A stretch of 5,917 nucleotides of DNA from T1Sed10-7 sp041685505 (lineage in GTDB: Bacteria; Actinomycetota; Nitriliruptoria; Nitriliruptorales; Nitriliruptoraceae): assembly GCA_041685505.1 (NCBI GenBank), contig JAWLFQ010000113.1, forward strand, positions 1-5,917. The letters run 5' to 3'. The translations under genes and the position numbers were made by a program. Below the pieces are notes generated by a model. That model searched no databases, was not told where the DNA came from, and saw only the letters and a list, made by a program, of their open reading frames with translations. Shown here one piece after another: positions 3,345 through 5,917 of the stretch (positions within the stretch are counted from its first letter, which is position 1; each line of letters begins with the position of its first letter).

Positions 3345-5917
3345 TCAGGACCCGCGTGACGGGCGGCCGCGGTAGGTGAATCCCCGGTAGCCCGGCAGGA
3401 ACCCGGCGTCCTCGAGGTGGCTCGGCCACGGCGGCGAGGCGTGCACGTCCTGACCGTCGATCCGGGTGATCTCCAGCTTGCGGAGCTGGCCCTCGTCGAC
3501 CAGTGACTGGAGTGCCGGGAGCCACACCGCCGGGGCTGCGGGGTGCGTGAAGGTGATCAGCGCGTGGCCGCCACGGTCGAGCTGTGCAGCCGGGAGGCCG
3601 TCGACCAGCACCACGTGCGCGCCGGCGCTGCGCGCAGGACGGCCCTCGCTCGGTGGCCACGCGAGCGCGGCGCCGAAGGGTTGGGCGGGATCGGTGGCAG
3701 CCAGTCGCACCACCTGGGGCTCGCCCTCCGGCTCACGCCCGTCACGACGGTCCCGGAGCCGATCGATCGCGCCAGGCTGGGCGAACTGGGCGGCACCGAG
3801 GCCGGCGACGAGGTAGCCGCGACGCACCGTTCCGGCCTCCTCAGCCGCCTTGAGGACGGGGTAGACCGCGCTGAAACCCCCGGGGACCGCCTCGATCCGC
3901 ATCGCCTCCCGCGTCAGCACGCCGTGGCGTTCCAGGAGCTGCTGCGCCAGTGCCGTCCGTCGGACCGTCTCGTCGGGCGCAGCCCCCGGCGCCGGCAGCA
4001 GCGACCACCGCCCCTGTGCCGCGGGGGGACCGAGACGGCTGAGGCGACCGGGTCGTGGACGCCCACGCCCCGCGGCGCCGGCACCGCGACCTGCACCCCC
4101 TCGAGCGCTGCGGCTGCGGAGCCCACGGACCGGTGCGTAGGTGTCGTTGGTCACCTCGCCTGCCCACACCAGATCCCACAGCGCGTCGAGTACCAGCTCC
4201 TGGTCCGCGATACCCGCAGCGCTGAACAGCTCCGGCCAGAAGGAGGCTCCGCGTGCCGCCAGTTCCGTACGCAGCCGGTCGTGGACCTCCTGCGCAGGGG
4301 GGTCGCGTGGCGGCTGGGGTGCCAGTACCTGGAACTGGTCACGGAAGCACACCGCCACCCGGCCATCGTTGCGCCCGAGCGGCTCCACGCCGAGCCACAC
4401 CACCTCGCCGGCCGCGATCAGCTGGTCGAGGTCGCCACCGCGGTAGCCCTCCAGCCGCGCCGGGAGCACATCGGACTCCAACACGCTCGCCGGGATGGGG
4501 ACACCCTGCAGCTGGGCCACGGTCTCGAGCAGCGCCTCCAACCCGCGCCGGCGCGACGAGGTCGCGGCACGGACCTGGTGCCAGGCCGGCAGGAACCGCC
4601 CCAGCGCCGCGGTGTCGACGGGCTCGACCTCGGCGCGAAGTGCCGCCAGCGAACGCCGCTTGAGACGGCGCAGCACCTCGGCATCGACCCACTCCCGACC
4701 GGAACCGTCGGGGCGGAATCCACCCTCCATGACCCGGTCGTGCCGCGCCAGCCAGCGCAGGGTGGCGAGCACCCGGGCCGCGGGCACCCCGAGCCGACGG
4801 GCACAGGCGCGTGGCTCGAAGGGACCGTGGGTCCGCGCGTAACGGGCGACCAGGTCGGCGAGCGGGTCGTCGACGGGCTCGGTGAAGGCGGCCGGCAAGC
4901 CGGGTGGCAGCGCGACGCCGGCGGCGTCGCGCAGTCGGGCGGCATCCTCGGCGGCGGCGATGCGCGGCTGGTCGCTGACCCGGACCTCGACGGCGCGGCG
5001 TTCGGTCAGCAGCTGCTCGATCCACGCGGCGGTCCCGTCATCACCAGCGACCGCCACCGATCGGGCGGCCAGTTCCTCGCGGTCCAGCGGCCCGAGTTCG
5101 CGCAGCACGTCATGGAGCTCGTCGGCGTCGCGGGCGCGCCGGTCCAGCCCGCCAGCCTCGCCCGCCTGTGCTTGCGCCGCGCCGCCAGCCTCGCCCGCCT
5201 GCGGTGGCCCGGCCCCGTCAGCCTCGGCAACCTCGACGGGAGCGAGCCGCTGCAGCTCCCGCTCCACGCGCGCCAGGACCTCAGCGTCGAGCAGGTCGCG
5301 CAGCTCATCCCCGCCGAGCAGTTCGCGGAGCAGGTCGCGGTCCAATGCCAGTGCCTGCGCACGACGCTCTGCCAAGGGCGCGTCGTACTCGTACATGTAC
5401 TGCCCGACCCAGCCGAACAACAGCGACTGCGCGAAGGGCGACGCCGTGGCGGTCTCCACCGGCACGAGGCGGATGCGGCGGGCGTGGACATCGCGGAGCA
5501 GCTCCTGGAGCCCGGGGAGGTCGAAGACGTCCTGCAGGGCCTCACGGGTGGCCTCGAGCAGCAGGGGGAAGCTCGGGTAGCGGCTGGCGACCTGGAGCAG
5601 GTCGGCCGCACGTTGGCGCTGCTGCCACAACGCGGTGCGCTTGCCCGGCATGCGTTTGGGCAGCAGCAGCGCGCGGCCGGCCGCCTCGCGGAACAGTGTG
5701 GTGAACAGCGCCGTGCCGGCGAGCTGCTCGACGACCTGGTCACGGATCTCCTCGGCGGCAGGGAGCAGATCCGCGGTCAGGGTGGCGTCGTCGAGGTGGT
5801 GTGGGGCCGGTGCCACCTCGGCGGCAGCGCCGGAGGCATGGTCACCGCGCCCGGCGTGCGCCGCCCCGCCGGTGGTGCCGTCCGCCGCCCCGCTGGTGGT
5901 GCCGTCCGCCGCCCCGC
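3345..5917 (-). CDS. lhr: Large helicase-related protein Lhr, C-terminal 856 residues (5' end beyond the window)
   Basis: Lhr is an ATP-dependent 3'-5' superfamily 2 DNA/RNA helicase linked to DNA damage responses. Numbering from the first complete codon: residues 1-33 are a Gly/Ala/Asp/Thr-rich stretch with GAADGTTS-type repeats; about 44-223 is the DEAD/H-associated domain ending the Lhr core, with ALLLPKRMPGKRTALWQQRQ (83-102), REALQDVFDLPGL (124-136), SPFAQSLLFGWVGQYMYEYD (159-178) and PLAERRAQALALD (180-192); 224-260 is an Ala/Gly linker with a duplicated QAGEAGG; about 262-856 is the Lhr C-terminal region. In Mycobacterium that region is built of tandem winged helices and an AlkZ-like barrel and forms a tetramer. 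Here it shows FTEPVDDPLADLVARYARTH, LWDLVWAGEVTNDTYAP, an Arg/Gly-rich stretch (about 590-635), GRWSLLP and GLGAAQFAQPGAIDRLR. The helicase motifs (Walker A, DEAH and others) are off-window. The frame is open to the right edge, so the GTG at 5814-5816 is not a start. Neighbouring nei fits a repair context. Confidence 0.96.
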   Translation of the reverse strand, partial: GAADGTTSGAADGTTGGAAHAGRGDHASGAAAEVAPAPHHLDDATLTADLLPAAEEIRDQVVEQLAGTALFTTLFREAAGRALLLPKRMPGKRTALWQQRQRAADLLQVASRYPSFPLLLEATREALQDVFDLPGLQELLRDVHARRIRLVPVETATASPFAQSLLFGWVGQYMYEYDAPLAERRAQALALDRDLLRELLGGDELRDLLDAEVLARVERELQRLAPVEVAEADGAGPPQAGEAGGAAQAQAGEAGGLDRRARDADELHDVLRELGPLDREELAARSVAVAGDDGTAAWIEQLLTERRAVEVRVSDQPRIAAAEDAARLRDAAGVALPPGLPAAFTEPVDDPLADLVARYARTHGPFEPRACARRLGVPAARVLATLRWLARHDRVMEGGFRPDGSGREWVDAEVLRRLKRRSLAALRAEVEPVDTAALGRFLPAWHQVRAATSSRRRGLEALLETVAQLQGVPIPASVLESDVLPARLEGYRGGDLDQLIAAGEVVWLGVEPLGRNDGRVAVCFRDQFQVLAPQPPRDPPAQEVHDRLRTELAARGASFWPELFSAAGIADQELVLDALWDLVWAGEVTNDTYAPVRGLRSRSARGGAGRGAGAAGRGRPRPGRLSRLGPPAAQGRWSLLPAPGAAPDETVRRTALAQQLLERHGVLTREAMRIEAVPGGFSAVYPVLKAAEEAGTVRRGYLVAGLGAAQFAQPGAIDRLRDRRDGREPEGEPQVVRLAATDPAQPFGAALAWPPSEGRPARSAGAHVVLVDGLPAAQLDRGGHALITFTHPAAPAVWLPALQSLVDEGQLRKLEITRIDGQDVHASPPWPSHLEDAGFLPGYRGFTYRGRPSRGS
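5149..5201. repeat. Direct repeat inside the lhr interdomain linker
   Basis: A 20-base sequence at 5149-5168 recurs exactly at 5182-5201 with a 33-base period, encoding QAGEAGG twice, 11 residues apart, in the Ala/Gly linker between the helicase core and the C-terminal region. It looks like a small in-frame duplication. Confidence 0.85.
5871..5917. repeat. 24-bp in-frame tandem repeat in lhr, continuing past the edge
   Basis: The 24-base unit at 5871-5894 is repeated at 5895-5917 (23 bases, cut by the edge), and a degenerate copy of its last part precedes it at about 5858-5870. It encodes GAADGTT followed by S or G. It falls in a surface loop region of the core that, from memory, varies in length among Lhr proteins. 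The copy number cannot be known from this window. Confidence 0.85.

Noticed and set aside
5814..5816. GTG at 5814-5816 as the start of an independent 823-residue protein
   Set aside because: The frame stays open to the edge, and the sequence begins inside the DEAD/H-associated domain of Lhr, which in known proteins follows the helicase domains.

Overview
This window looks like a chromosomal segment of a high-GC actinobacterium. Third codon positions are almost all G or C, several candidate -10 boxes have the form TAnnnT, two genes look leaderless, and the proteins (type II citrate synthase, Nei2-like glycosylase, long Lhr helicase) are actinobacterial in style. A deep-branching lineage such as Nitriliruptoria is possible, but I cannot place it firmly.

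Layout from left to right: the 5' part of citrate synthase gltA (minus, runs off the left edge); a MarR-family regulator (minus); a 148-bp gap holding four 20-bp tandem repeats; an endonuclease VIII-type DNA glycosylase, nei (minus); a damaged intergenic region with an N gap and long G and C homopolymers; a 58-residue single-domain histone-fold protein (minus); a 291-bp divergent intergenic region; a small unrecognised lipoprotein (plus); and the C-terminal 856 residues of the large helicase Lhr (minus, runs off the right edge).

The main theme is DNA metabolism. On the minus strand lhr, the histone gene, nei and marR follow one another. lhr and nei are neighbours in mycobacteria, so this is a recognisable repair neighbourhood, here with a small histone gene and a convergently placed lipoprotein gene between them. 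Lhr is a DNA-damage-linked 3'-5' helicase, Nei removes oxidised bases, and the histone would package DNA. Any functional link among the three is inference.

The best candidate for something new is the bacterial histone in this repair locus. Next come an exact 20-bp palindrome centred on the nei start codon and the repeat array before marR. The stretch 2240-2411 should be read as probable sequencing or assembly artefact: poly-G runs point into the junctions from both sides. I see no CRISPR array, insertion sequence, phage gene, tRNA or rRNA.
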